Shown: positions 43,260 to 51,031 of the stretch, one piece after another
Layout of the letters: every line of letters starts with the position of its first letter
Position numbering within the stretch: position 1 is the stretch's first letter
Assembly: GCF_004297405.1 (NCBI RefSeq)
Contig: NZ_SCVC01000039.1
Location: forward strand, 1 to 64,000
Length of the DNA stretch: 64,000 bases
From: Reyranella sp.
Lineage (GTDB): Bacteria > Pseudomonadota > Alphaproteobacteria > Reyranellales > Reyranellaceae
Direction: 5' to 3'
Made by a program: the position numbers and the translations under genes
The notes under the pieces: model-generated
The model's input: only the letters and a program-made list of their open reading frames with translations
The model's database searches: none
What the model was told of the DNA's origin: nothing

Positions 43260-43763
43260 TCAATCCTTCCACGGGATGCGTGGAAGTTCCGAGATATTAC
43301 CAATCAAGACACAGCCGTCGGGTGTGAAGTCCCCTCGGTCTACTTTCTCCGCAGCTAGCAGCAGTATGCGGGCGCGGTCGCGATCGAAGACGGCAGCAGG
43401 GCCAATCCGATCTAAGGCATTGTTGCCGAGCACGGCATCTGTGATGCGCCCGCTGTGCCGCGTGTCCTTGTAGTCGAACCAGAACTGTACAAGGCCATTT
43501 TCTCTGTCGTCATACCGTCGAGCGAAGCGGGGCATTGCCAAGCGCAACCGGACACCAGCTCCACCACCATTTTCAGGAATAAATATGACGCCAGCGCTTC
43601 GCAGTGCCTCTTGTAAGGCATCGCTCGTTGTTGCGTGAGGGGACCTCACTTCGCGCTCGAAATCCGCGATGGTCTTCTTAGCTATCCGCGAGGCCTTCTC
43701 TAGGTCTTCTTGAGACCAATTTAAGAGTGCACGGGCAGACCGGCATTGGGCAGGTGTTATCAC
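43260..43763 (-). CDS. XRE-family regulator with C-terminal extension
   Basis: 167 residues; GTG 43763 is preceded by GGAG. Residues ~1-62 are a typical HTH: ITPAQCRSARALLNWSQEDL, EKASRIAKKTIADFEREVRS and ALQEALRSAGVIFIPENGGG. Residues 75-167 have no family that I recognise (DYKDTRHSGRITDAVLGNNA; LLAAEKVDRGDFTPDG). It is followed without a gap by the RHH-like gene and is divergent from the 93-residue gene at 43892. A palindrome in the intervening AT-rich stretch is its likely operator. Confidence 0.8.
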   Translation of the reverse strand: MITPAQCRSARALLNWSQEDLEKASRIAKKTIADFEREVRSPHATTSDALQEALRSAGVIFIPENGGGAGVRLRLAMPRFARRYDDRENGLVQFWFDYKDTRHSGRITDAVLGNNALDRIGPAAVFDRDRARILLLAAEKVDRGDFTPDGCVLIGNISELPRIPWKD

Positions 43764-43780
43764 TTAAAATTACTCCATAG

Positions 43781-43806
43781 ATGTCATTTGCATTTACATA
43801 TGACAT
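43781..43806. promoter_or_regulatory. ATGTCAT-N12-ATGACAT inverted repeat, candidate XRE operator
   Basis: Perfect 7-bp arms 12 bases apart, within the AT-rich divergent region between 43763 and 43892, which is the most AT-rich part of the neighbourhood. It would let the XRE protein control both directions. Confidence 0.5.
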
Positions 43807-43891
43807 TTTTGATGTAATATCAAGTCGGCCAGTTGAAGTGTTGACGCACCTCAACCGGCCTAACCGCAACCCGAGGATGGAGCCCCGGATC

Positions 43892-44173
43892 ATGGCTAAC
43901 ACCGATACTACCACGTCGATCACCCAGGCCGACGCTTTCGTCGTCGTCTCCTGGTGGCAGGACGAGAGCAGCAACGCCCGAAAGGGTCACTACAGCTACG
44001 AGCATTGCGCCAGCCCCAATGAGGTTAGCGACCTGTACGGCGAATACGATTCTGGAGAGTACGGGCGCGCCCATGCTGTCGGCATGTTTCCCGCCCGGAA
44101 CGGCATGCCCAGCGGCGAAAGGTTGACCGCTATCACGCTCGCGCGGCTCGTCCGCGAAACGCTCGCAGCGTAG
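43892..44173 (+). CDS. small unknown island protein
   Basis: 93 residues from ATG 43892 (GGAG upstream); the longer frame from 43781 would run through the operator-like repeat and is rejected. The protein is acidic and soluble (ADAFVVVSWWQDESSNARKG; DLYGEYDSGEYGRAHAVGMF). No family recognised. It is followed on the same strand by two further unknown genes. Confidence 0.55.
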   Translation: MANTDTTTSITQADAFVVVSWWQDESSNARKGHYSYEHCASPNEVSDLYGEYDSGEYGRAHAVGMFPARNGMPSGERLTAITLARLVRETLAA

Positions 44174-44185
44174 GGAAGGCGGAGC

Positions 44186-44611
44186 ATGCTTGATTTTGAG
44201 TCCGCCACTACTCGCCATTTCGTCAAGGTCACGAGCGAAAGCCTGTCACGCCTGACCGTGCTGATCGAGGAAGCGGCTTCCCTCTTGGACGAACGTGGCG
44301 GCCGAGTGACGCGCACGCGAATTTTCAAGGAAGCTCACTTCGCAGTGGGCGCTCTCCGAGCGGTCGACAATTCTGTTTGCGGTATGGTCGATGGTGCGAG
44401 GGCACCACACGATTCGCTCAGGGACGAGTCCGAACGTTTAGGACGGCTCAAGGCGCCCGCCACGGAACGCCTTGGCCATGAAGCTCGCCAGGGTCGGCAG
44501 ATTGCCACCTTGAAGCGCCACGTCGGCACCGGCTTGCGGCTGGTGGTCGACAATACGATGCAAGGCCGGGGGCGGGCTGGGTTGCTTCAAACCGATGGAG
44601 CCGCGACATGA
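44186..44611 (+). CDS. unknown island protein
   Basis: 141 residues, with AGGGAAGGCGGAG upstream of the ATG. The first ~75 residues are a coherent helical domain (FVKVTSESLSRLTVLIEEAA; FKEAHFAVGALRAVDNSVCG). The rest is basic and low in structure. Its stop overlaps a possible start of the next gene (ATGA at 44608). Function unknown. Confidence 0.55.
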   Translation: MLDFESATTRHFVKVTSESLSRLTVLIEEAASLLDERGGRVTRTRIFKEAHFAVGALRAVDNSVCGMVDGARAPHDSLRDESERLGRLKAPATERLGHEARQGRQIATLKRHVGTGLRLVVDNTMQGRGRAGLLQTDGAAT

Positions 44612-44697
44612 CCGCCCCCAGCTCGCGCAGCTCCTCAAGACAGGGGCTCAGTGACGCTGCCTCTGCATTGACCCACCGCGTCACAGGAAAGAATAAC

Positions 44698-45468
44698 ATG
44701 CCTGACGGTTCAAACTTCCTGCAGTCGTCGACCTCGCCCGCACTTTCGGTGGTTACGCCGATAGCGCCCCGTCTGAAGGGCGGTGATGCTTCAATTATGG
44801 TGCCCACTGCTGTCGATCAGCGGGTGGACGTCGAAGCACCCGACAAGAAAGAGAAGCGGCGGGCGAGTCAGCGCCGTCGCTATCTAAAGGAGAAGCAGGC
44901 TCGCGATGCGCGCCGCAAGGAGATGGCTCGGGTTCCGAGTGTACCGTACAGAATGCCGTCTCTGTTGAGTGCGGATTGGGCGGCGCGAAACATCACGCCG
45001 CTACGCCTGCGCTTCCTGCTGGAAGGCGTTATCAATGTCGTGTGGAGGCTAGGCCCGGACGCTTCCTCCGCATCCGAAGCAAAGGCTGCACGCGATTACC
45101 TCGCCAGGTGGCAATTGTTGCCAGCTGAAATCAATGCTCTCGCGCGTCAGATTCGCGACTTCAAAAGCGAAGCGGAAGCACAGGACGTCTCCGCCAAGTG
45201 CGATTGGCTTCAAGCAGGATCCGGGGTTTGTGCTCGACAAGGCACAGTTGGGGAAGCGTACTTAGCGGCATTGGCCGCCATGGAAGCCTGCGTGTCGATC
45301 TTGACGGAAGTGCCAATTAATTACCGGCATGACGGCGATGCGCTCCTTGAGACCATCATCTATACAGGCTGGCGAGTACCAGCTCGCAAGCGTGCTCGCT
45401 TTGCCGAACGCATGGCCCAGTTCGTCACCCAGCGCATCATGGACGAATTCGATTTTAAGCCTATTTAG
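44698..45468 (+). CDS. unknown island protein with a basic helical stretch
   Basis: 256 residues from ATG 44698 (AGGAAAG seven bases upstream); an ATG at 44608 overlapping the previous stop would add 30 residues. Residues ~50-80 are a highly basic helix (KKEKRRASQRRRYLKEKQAR) that could contact nucleic acid. The C-terminal 150 residues are helical (LRLRFLLEGVINVVWRLGPD; ARKRARFAERMAQFVTQRIM). Not recognised. Confidence 0.55.
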   Translation: MPDGSNFLQSSTSPALSVVTPIAPRLKGGDASIMVPTAVDQRVDVEAPDKKEKRRASQRRRYLKEKQARDARRKEMARVPSVPYRMPSLLSADWAARNITPLRLRFLLEGVINVVWRLGPDASSASEAKAARDYLARWQLLPAEINALARQIRDFKSEAEAQDVSAKCDWLQAGSGVCARQGTVGEAYLAALAAMEACVSILTEVPINYRHDGDALLETIIYTGWRVPARKRARFAERMAQFVTQRIMDEFDFKPI

Positions 45469-45484
45469 GGCCATACAGTGAAAA

Positions 45485-45512
45485 GCCCGGCCGGCAACTC
45501 CGGCGGCCGGGC
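45485..45512 (-). terminator. intrinsic terminator for the AlpA-like gene
   Basis: GCCCGGCCG paired with CGGCCGGGC around a short loop. Read on the minus strand the hairpin ends in GGGC followed by TTTT, so it is oriented for the minus-strand gene ending at 45574. It may also stop the convergent plus-strand operon. Confidence 0.65.
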
Positions 45513-45573
45513 CTGTCCTTGACTCTAAGCTAGGATCGATCTGCCACCATTGTCGTGACACATGGGCGACTGT

Positions 45574-45828
45574 TCAGTCGGGCTGCTTCTCGTGGGCATG
45601 CCGCAGGGCGCGATCGAAGACGTTCTCTTGGACGTCGCCCAAGTCGGAAAAAGCCGCCTCGATCTTGAGCCGGTCCCAGATGACACGTTTCCCAACCCGC
45701 AGAGGCTTGGGCATGCGGCCATCTTCCACCAGGGCATCCAAGGTTGAGGTTCCGACTCCGATGTATCGGGCGGCGGCTTCGCGGCTCATCCCTCTTGGCG
45801 GGTAGGAATAGCTGTCGCCTTTGACCAT
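45574..45828 (-). CDS. AlpA/excisionase-like HTH regulator
   Basis: 84 residues from ATG 45828 (AAAGGA upstream). SREAAARYIGVGTSTLDALV, EDGRMPKPLRVGKRVIWDRL and KIEAAFSDL form the MerR-like winged HTH of the AlpA family, which in P4-like elements activates integrase and excision genes. The island has a second protein of this class at 32.5 kb, and which one acts on the integrase is open. Confidence 0.8.
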   Translation of the reverse strand: MVKGDSYSYPPRGMSREAAARYIGVGTSTLDALVEDGRMPKPLRVGKRVIWDRLKIEAAFSDLGDVQENVFDRALRHAHEKQPD

Positions 45829-45883
45829 GTGCGATCCTTTCGCTCGCAACAACTCCAAAGCCTGCCATGATGCTTCGGAAAAA

Positions 45884-46312
45884 ATGAACCAGAAAGCAAC
45901 AGAGGGGGATTTGGCGCGCGTTAGATCGGCGCTGCGTCATTTAGGATCTTCTCTTGCGCTTGCCCTCGGCGTTCTGGCGGTCATTGGCGGGTTTGCTTCG
46001 GCCTACCGAGGCCTTGGGACGGGAGCTGGAGACATGATCATAAGTGGGCCTATCATTCTGCTGGGGGCATTGGCCTATCGGTCGGCAAAGAGGAGATGGT
46101 TAGGGCAAGTGGCATCAACGAAAGTGCGTTGCCTCCTCGAGGCAGTTGCGATTGGGATAATTCTTTTTTCAATGCTTCGGCTTCCCAACCTTCATGAACT
46201 GGTTATCTCTCAACCGTTCCACTACGTTTTGATTCCCGTTTGGGCGTTAACCGCGTACGTGCTTGTTGGCTTTCGATCACCGAAGGTGCAATCCACATCA
46301 GCCACCCCGTAG
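45884..46312 (+). CDS. small integral membrane protein
   Basis: 142 residues from ATG 45884. Four hydrophobic segments are evident (LALALGVLAVIGGFASAY; MIISGPIILLGALAY; LLEAVAIGIILFSML; HYVLIPVWALTAYVLVGF). No conserved motif. It is divergent from the AlpA-like gene. Confidence 0.6.
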   Translation: MNQKATEGDLARVRSALRHLGSSLALALGVLAVIGGFASAYRGLGTGAGDMIISGPIILLGALAYRSAKRRWLGQVASTKVRCLLEAVAIGIILFSMLRLPNLHELVISQPFHYVLIPVWALTAYVLVGFRSPKVQSTSATP

Positions 46313-46386
46313 GTTTGGCTTCGGCGGGATCGTCTGGTGCAGCGAAGAGCCTGGGGGCCATTCCACCACCAAGGAGGAGGTCGCGC

Positions 46387-47238
46387 ATGTCGGCACGACG
46401 CGAGTTGACGCGACGGGCGCTCTACGACCTTGTATGGTCAAAGCCCATGCGTGACGCCGCAGCCGACGTAGGCATTTCTGACGTAGGTCTTAAGAAGCGC
46501 TGCCGTAGTCAGGCTGTGCCCGTCCCTCCCCAAGGCTACTGGAACAAGGTTCATGCGGGCCATCGCATGCCGCCGCGGCCACCTTTGCCACCCCAGGCTC
46601 GACCTCCGACGGTAGAGCCCAGTCAAGGGGAAGAGCAAAAGCTGAAGTCGACGAAACTACACGCGCCTGCGACCGGAGCATCGTTCACGGGAATTCGAGC
46701 CCAGCTAGAAGGCAAAGCACAACGCACGTCTGAAACCTCGCCATTGCCCAAAGGGAATGTTCGCCGGAAAAGGAAAAGACGGACTGCGCCGCGTTATGCA
46801 TACGAGCACTACAGCCTATCGATCGAGCGATGGGAGTGGGACTATAGTTTTGGCATCAACGAGTGGAAGAAGCACTTTCGCGGCACATATAGAGAGCATC
46901 GGGCGCTGACAATTCATGGTGTATTGCATCGACCGGCGGGTTTGATTGGTACGCGAGCGGAAGTATCTTTCTTGCCTTCCGATATGGAGGGGCGCGCGCA
47001 GCGCCTTCCTGAGCCGCCCACTAGCATCGGTCAAATGTGGAGAGTACGCCGGGAGCAGAAATTCGAAGTGTTTGTGAGCCTGCCCAGCGACGTTCTTCCC
47101 AGCCTCCTGTCAATGCTCATCGCGGAAAAGCTGCGCTTTGTGACTTTAGACGGCATGGTCCTATTTCGTGGTCGCACAGAGATTCGGCGTTTTAGCTTCG
47201 ACGCGACTGCGTACTGGAAGGAAGAGTTGGCGGCTTGA
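46387..47238 (+). CDS. unknown protein with an N-terminal HTH-like 'LYDLVWSKPM' domain
   Basis: 283 residues; ATG 46387 has AAGGAGG at ideal spacing. Residues ~5-60 hold a conserved module, RRALYDLVWSKPMRDAAADV, GISDVGLKKRCRSQAVPVPP and QGYWNKVHAGH, found at the start of many uncharacterised island proteins and likely DNA-binding. A proline-rich linker follows. The C-terminal ~130 residues are beta-rich (EVSFLPSDMEGRAQRLPEPP; FEVFVSLPSDVLPSLLSMLI). Confidence 0.65.
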   Translation: MSARRELTRRALYDLVWSKPMRDAAADVGISDVGLKKRCRSQAVPVPPQGYWNKVHAGHRMPPRPPLPPQARPPTVEPSQGEEQKLKSTKLHAPATGASFTGIRAQLEGKAQRTSETSPLPKGNVRRKRKRRTAPRYAYEHYSLSIERWEWDYSFGINEWKKHFRGTYREHRALTIHGVLHRPAGLIGTRAEVSFLPSDMEGRAQRLPEPPTSIGQMWRVRREQKFEVFVSLPSDVLPSLLSMLIAEKLRFVTLDGMVLFRGRTEIRRFSFDATAYWKEELAA

Positions 47239-47357
47239 ACAGAATTGGGGCTCGTTGAGAGCAGTAGGCGGCTAGGAGCGGAGCCGACATGAGGGGTACG
47301 CCCTTTGTGCTTTCATGCCCAGCCAGCAAAGCCGCGGATCATTGATGTAGCCCAGCC

Positions 47358-47771
47358 TCAGAAGAAGACTTGGACTTTCACTTTCCCAATGTTCGTGGAA
47401 CGGGTTCCGCGCGATACCGAGAAAGAGCCAATGGGTGCAGATCCCCTCCGGCCATACCGGACGCTCCATATGTGGCTGTCGATTTGGTTCATGCCCATAA
47501 CAACGTAGTCGGCGTCTGAAAACACAACTGCGGGCGGCGCAGCACGTGATGCTTGGGCTTCGCGACCTTGTAGATACCTCACTAGGGGAGCCTGGGATGA
47601 ATGCCGCGCTACTGGTGGTTCGTAGTCAGGGTCAAAGATAGATTCGGTGTAGCCTCCGAAGAACCATCGCTTGAATCTCTGCCCAACCGACATTGACGGC
47701 CTTCTATCAAAAAACGCCTGGTTCGGGTCGCCAAAAAACGCAATGCGAAGCCGCTTCCAAACGCTTGGCAC
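47358..47771 (-). CDS. unknown protein, moderate support
   Basis: 137 residues. MPSVWKRLRIAFFGDPNQAF and RFKRWFFGGYTESIFDPDYE look like a basic aromatic N-terminal half, and SDADYVVMGMNQIDSHIWSV a folded C-terminal half. No family. Ribosome site not strong. Confidence 0.45.
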   Translation of the reverse strand: MPSVWKRLRIAFFGDPNQAFFDRRPSMSVGQRFKRWFFGGYTESIFDPDYEPPVARHSSQAPLVRYLQGREAQASRAAPPAVVFSDADYVVMGMNQIDSHIWSVRYGRRGSAPIGSFSVSRGTRSTNIGKVKVQVFF

Positions 47772-47886
47772 TAAAGCCTCGTCAAGTGAATAGGCGCGAC
47801 AATCACAGCCAAGCTTCGCATGGCGTCCCCAGATATGGTCGTACTACAGTGATAGAATACCACCTTAGAGAGCGTGAGGCGCGCAA

Positions 47887-48252
47887 GTGCGAAGTTTCTG
47901 GACGTCAGCAGTGGTAGTTGTGTGCATCGGGGCGGTGCCCGCGACGGCTCAGCAGCGGACTTTTTCTGTGCCCAGCTGCAGCTACATGAATGATGCCACC
48001 AACACGGTCGCGGATGGCCCCTGCCTCATGCGAACGTCGCAGGTGAACGGAAAATTCGCTTACACCCTCACATTCGGTGATGGCACTCGGGTCGTAATAG
48101 AGTACGTGGCAAGCCAAAGCGGATATCACCTATGGAAAATCAACGGGCAATCCGGCTTCGGGGTCGAAGTTAATCGTCAGCACGTTAAGGGTGCCACACT
48201 CGACCTGAAACAAATTGTCGAGTGGGACAGTAGTAGCCCTCTCCGGAGGTAA
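47887..48252 (+). CDS. small exported protein
   Basis: 121 residues from GTG 47887 (GAGG upstream). A signal peptide is clear (MRSFWTSAVVVVCIGAVPAT, cleavage after ATA), followed by a compact beta-rich domain with two Cys (VPSCSYMNDATNTVADGPCL) that could form a disulfide. It ends three bases before the S1/P1 nuclease gene, so the two exported proteins are probably made together. Confidence 0.65.
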   Translation: MRSFWTSAVVVVCIGAVPATAQQRTFSVPSCSYMNDATNTVADGPCLMRTSQVNGKFAYTLTFGDGTRVVIEYVASQSGYHLWKINGQSGFGVEVNRQHVKGATLDLKQIVEWDSSSPLRR

Positions 48253-48255
48253 TCT

Positions 48256-49269
48256 ATGTACCAATGCGTTGCGTTTGTGGTGTTGCTACTGGCGTCGACG
48301 GCAGGGTGGACTGGTAACTGTTGGGCCTGGGGCGCCACAGGCCATGAGTGGGTCAGCGGCATCGCCATCGAGAAGCTGCCGGATACCGTCCCAGCATTTA
48401 TTCGGACGCCGGAGGCGGTAGCCGAGATTGCGGTGATGGGGCGCGAGTCGGACCGCTCGAAGGGTGCCGGAAAGACCCACGACGCCGAGCGCGACCCTGG
48501 CCACTATGTCGACTTGGCCGATGACGGATCTGTTGAGGGCATCGTGCCGCTGGCCTCGCTCCCCGTGACCAGAGAGGAATACGACACGCTCCTTCGAGCC
48601 GGGGGCAAGACCCAGTACAAGGCTGGTTACCTCCCGTACTCGATTGTCGACGGTTGGCAGCAGCTCCGGAAGGATTTTGCCTACTGGCGGGCACTAACCA
48701 AGGCCATCGAGACGGCGGCCACACCGGAGGAGAAGGCTTGGTTTGAGACCGACCGCCGGCTGCGAGATAAACTGACGCTGCGGGACCTGGGCGTGTGGAG
48801 CCACTACGGCGGCGACGCCTCGCAGCCGTTGCATGTCTCGGTCCACTACAACGGATGGGGCAACTATCCTAACCCCAACGGCTACACGGCAAACAAGATC
48901 CACGCCTACTTTGAGGGCGAGTTCGTGAAGCGCAATCTGCAGCGCGCCGAAGTGGCAGCGAAGGTCGGACCTTACCAACCATGCAACTGCTCGATTGAGG
49001 AGCGGACGAAGGTCCTTCTGCTGGCCAGCCTTAGTCAAGTTGCGCCGCTCTATGCGCTGGAGAAGGAGGGTGGCTTCAAGAAGGGCGACCCGCGCGGCGT
49101 TGCCTTCGCAACGACTAGGATGGCTGCCGGTGCCCAAGCAGTCCGGGACATGATCGTCCAGGCTTGCGAAGAGAGCGCTACCACGCCAGTTGGCTATCCG
49201 ATGGTCAACGTGCGGGACATCGAGAGTGGGCAAATTCGAGCAACGCGCCAGATGTTTGGCGCGGACTAA
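48256..49269 (+). CDS. exported S1/P1-type zinc nuclease
   Basis: 337 residues. A signal peptide precedes WGATGHEWVSGIA; in this family the N-terminal Trp of the mature enzyme and the next His are zinc ligands. Further expected ligands are in DPGHYVDLAD, in RDLGVWSHYGGDASQPLHVS (H-x3-D-x2-QPLH) and in the NKIHAYFEGEFVKR region. S1/P1 nucleases are extracytoplasmic, degrade single-stranded DNA and RNA, and also act as phospholipase C-like enzymes in some bacteria. It follows a small exported protein with no gap. Presence on an island may relate to defence, DNA scavenging or virulence; undecided. Confidence 0.85.
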   Translation: MYQCVAFVVLLLASTAGWTGNCWAWGATGHEWVSGIAIEKLPDTVPAFIRTPEAVAEIAVMGRESDRSKGAGKTHDAERDPGHYVDLADDGSVEGIVPLASLPVTREEYDTLLRAGGKTQYKAGYLPYSIVDGWQQLRKDFAYWRALTKAIETAATPEEKAWFETDRRLRDKLTLRDLGVWSHYGGDASQPLHVSVHYNGWGNYPNPNGYTANKIHAYFEGEFVKRNLQRAEVAAKVGPYQPCNCSIEERTKVLLLASLSQVAPLYALEKEGGFKKGDPRGVAFATTRMAAGAQAVRDMIVQACEESATTPVGYPMVNVRDIESGQIRATRQMFGAD

Positions 49270-49282
49270 GAAGGGCTAGATG

Positions 49283-49738
49283 ATGATTTGGACCGAAATG
49301 TTGCCTTTGACGGATCTCGTACAAGGCGGCCCGAAAGTGCAGGCTCAGATGGCTTGTCGCGGTGTGTACGTCATCTTTGACAAATCCAAAATCGTGTACA
49401 TCGGCTCGGCTCGCAAAGAGGTATTCGGTGGCCGGCTTATCAAGCACTGTGTGAAGCTCCTCGGATGGCCCGTTGCAGGCATCTCGTTCGGGAAGTCACG
49501 TTGGCCTGCCTATTTGAAGAAGCGCAAACACGACCTGAAAGACATGTCGGTGAGTCTCCTGTGCATAGACGACTATGGATTAGCGGCGGCAATCGAAGCG
49601 GAGCTCATCCGCAGGTTCAAGGCCCGTTCTGGTGAAAGACCTGAACTCAACTCGAATAGTCCAAGGGTCCAGCTTCCGGCAGGAGCAACGGTCACTGAAC
49701 CTCCGAACATGCCGCCATTGCGCGCCACGGGTTCGTGA
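49283..49738 (+). CDS. GIY-YIG domain protein
   Basis: 151 residues from ATG 49283. CRGVYVIFDKSKIVYIGSAR contains the paired GVY (27-29) and YIG (39-41) elements with a following Arg, and AAIEAELIRRFKA with ELNSN supplies the expected Glu and Asn of a GIY-YIG nuclease. The domain stands alone without a clear DNA-binding extension. Could be a nicking or restriction-like endonuclease. It starts 13 bp after the S1/P1 gene. Confidence 0.65.
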   Translation: MIWTEMLPLTDLVQGGPKVQAQMACRGVYVIFDKSKIVYIGSARKEVFGGRLIKHCVKLLGWPVAGISFGKSRWPAYLKKRKHDLKDMSVSLLCIDDYGLAAAIEAELIRRFKARSGERPELNSNSPRVQLPAGATVTEPPNMPPLRATGS

Positions 49739-49984
49739 AACCGGTTTCACGGACCATGGGACACACCTAAAACACATCGCCTAGCCATACTGGCGCGATG
49801 CCCCAGACCCTGAAGCCAGCTTCCTCTGACATTTGGGAACCCAAGCATGCTGAGTGTCATTCCCCTGCGGCGTCGACCGTCCTTCATCGCCATCCACGTC
49901 GAGCAGCGGCTGGCATGGCGTAATGCAAAGATGGGTGCCCCAGAGGTGCCGCTCTCTGTAGCACAGTCGTACTCAATCGCTCCG

Positions 49985-50848
49985 CTAACATACGGTGCCG
50001 CGGCCGATAGCTCGCGACGGAACACTGGGGTTCACCGCAATATTGACCTGACGATAAATGATATTGCCGGCGGCGAATTCACCGGGAAAGTCTGGCAGGA
50101 AGTCATCAGAAACGACGACGATGTATCGATAGTTGACCAGTTCAATCCCACCAAGCACTCCGTATTGATACCGACTTGCCTGCGACCGAGCTTGCTCAAT
50201 TTTTGCGTTCATATTTGCCGGAGTGGCAACTTTCCATTCGGTCAAGACAACGCCGTCTACGTAACCTTGAATGTCTGAGAGTGATTGAATTGTATCATTG
50301 AATACAAGATCTGTGCGTTCGCCTTCCCCAGATGCCTTGAAGGCAAATATTCCATGAGAGAGCAGATGCACTGATCCGAGTTTCTCGCATGACACTTCGC
50401 CATCTAAGTGGGCGCGTTGCCATTTCGTCCGAACGTCAGTGTCGGCTACGATCTGGCGCTGCAGATGCTTAAAGGCACGCGCGGATAGACCGCGAATAGA
50501 CTCTTGAGTGTCGGCCAGCAGGTAAGAAAGCTCAGCTTCTAGAGAGGCGAAGGCCACTAGGGCAGCGCCAGTAGCCTCTCGTGCCATATCTCTCGACATT
50601 TCGCTTCGAAGAAGCGGCCCGATGCGGTCCGAAAAATCTGCAACTGCGTCGATTGCAATCGTAGGAAGAATAGATCGGTTATCCGTCCCAAACCTCTCAA
50701 GCTCGCTCAGTGTTCTCGCGCCATTGTCTCGCAATCGTTGATCGCGCCCGAAGCTATCATTGCCTGTAAATGTTGCGTGCAGCTGCCCCGCCTTTACGAG
50801 ACCAACTATTCGGGCCCTCAACTGCAGCCACTTGGGAACATAGCTCAT
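49985..50848 (-). CDS. candidate PD-(D/E)XK nuclease-fold protein
   Basis: 287 residues. The C-terminal half contains GYVDGVVLTEWKVATPANMN (Asp198, Glu204, Lys206) followed by EQARSQASRYQYGVLGGIEL and the strand YRYIVVVSDD. This is the core layout of PD-(D/E)XK nucleases: D in one strand, ExK in the next, then a Q/R-rich helix. The N-terminal half is helical (FASLEAELSYLLADTQESIR) and may be a recognition or regulatory part. Family level not determined. It converges on the GIY-YIG gene. Confidence 0.55.
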   Translation of the reverse strand: MSYVPKWLQLRARIVGLVKAGQLHATFTGNDSFGRDQRLRDNGARTLSELERFGTDNRSILPTIAIDAVADFSDRIGPLLRSEMSRDMAREATGAALVAFASLEAELSYLLADTQESIRGLSARAFKHLQRQIVADTDVRTKWQRAHLDGEVSCEKLGSVHLLSHGIFAFKASGEGERTDLVFNDTIQSLSDIQGYVDGVVLTEWKVATPANMNAKIEQARSQASRYQYGVLGGIELVNYRYIVVVSDDFLPDFPGEFAAGNIIYRQVNIAVNPSVPSRAIGRGTVC

Positions 50849-51031
50849 GCTGATACTCTCTAATGGTGAATGCCCTTCAGCGTTCCCGCGACCGAGGCTT
50901 CTTCGGCTCAGGTGCTGCCGTCCAGGTCACGCCTTCCATCGTCTTGAGCAATGCCTTCGCCGCTACCGGGATCGTTGCCTAGTGCATCGACTGGTGTTCG
51001 CGCGCTGGGCACTGGAAGCAGATGTCCTAAG

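Noticed and set aside
49847..50278. Plus-strand frame of 143 residues over the PD-(D/E)XK candidate
   Set aside because: Overlaps the 3' half of the minus-strand gene that carries the coherent motif; no ribosome site.
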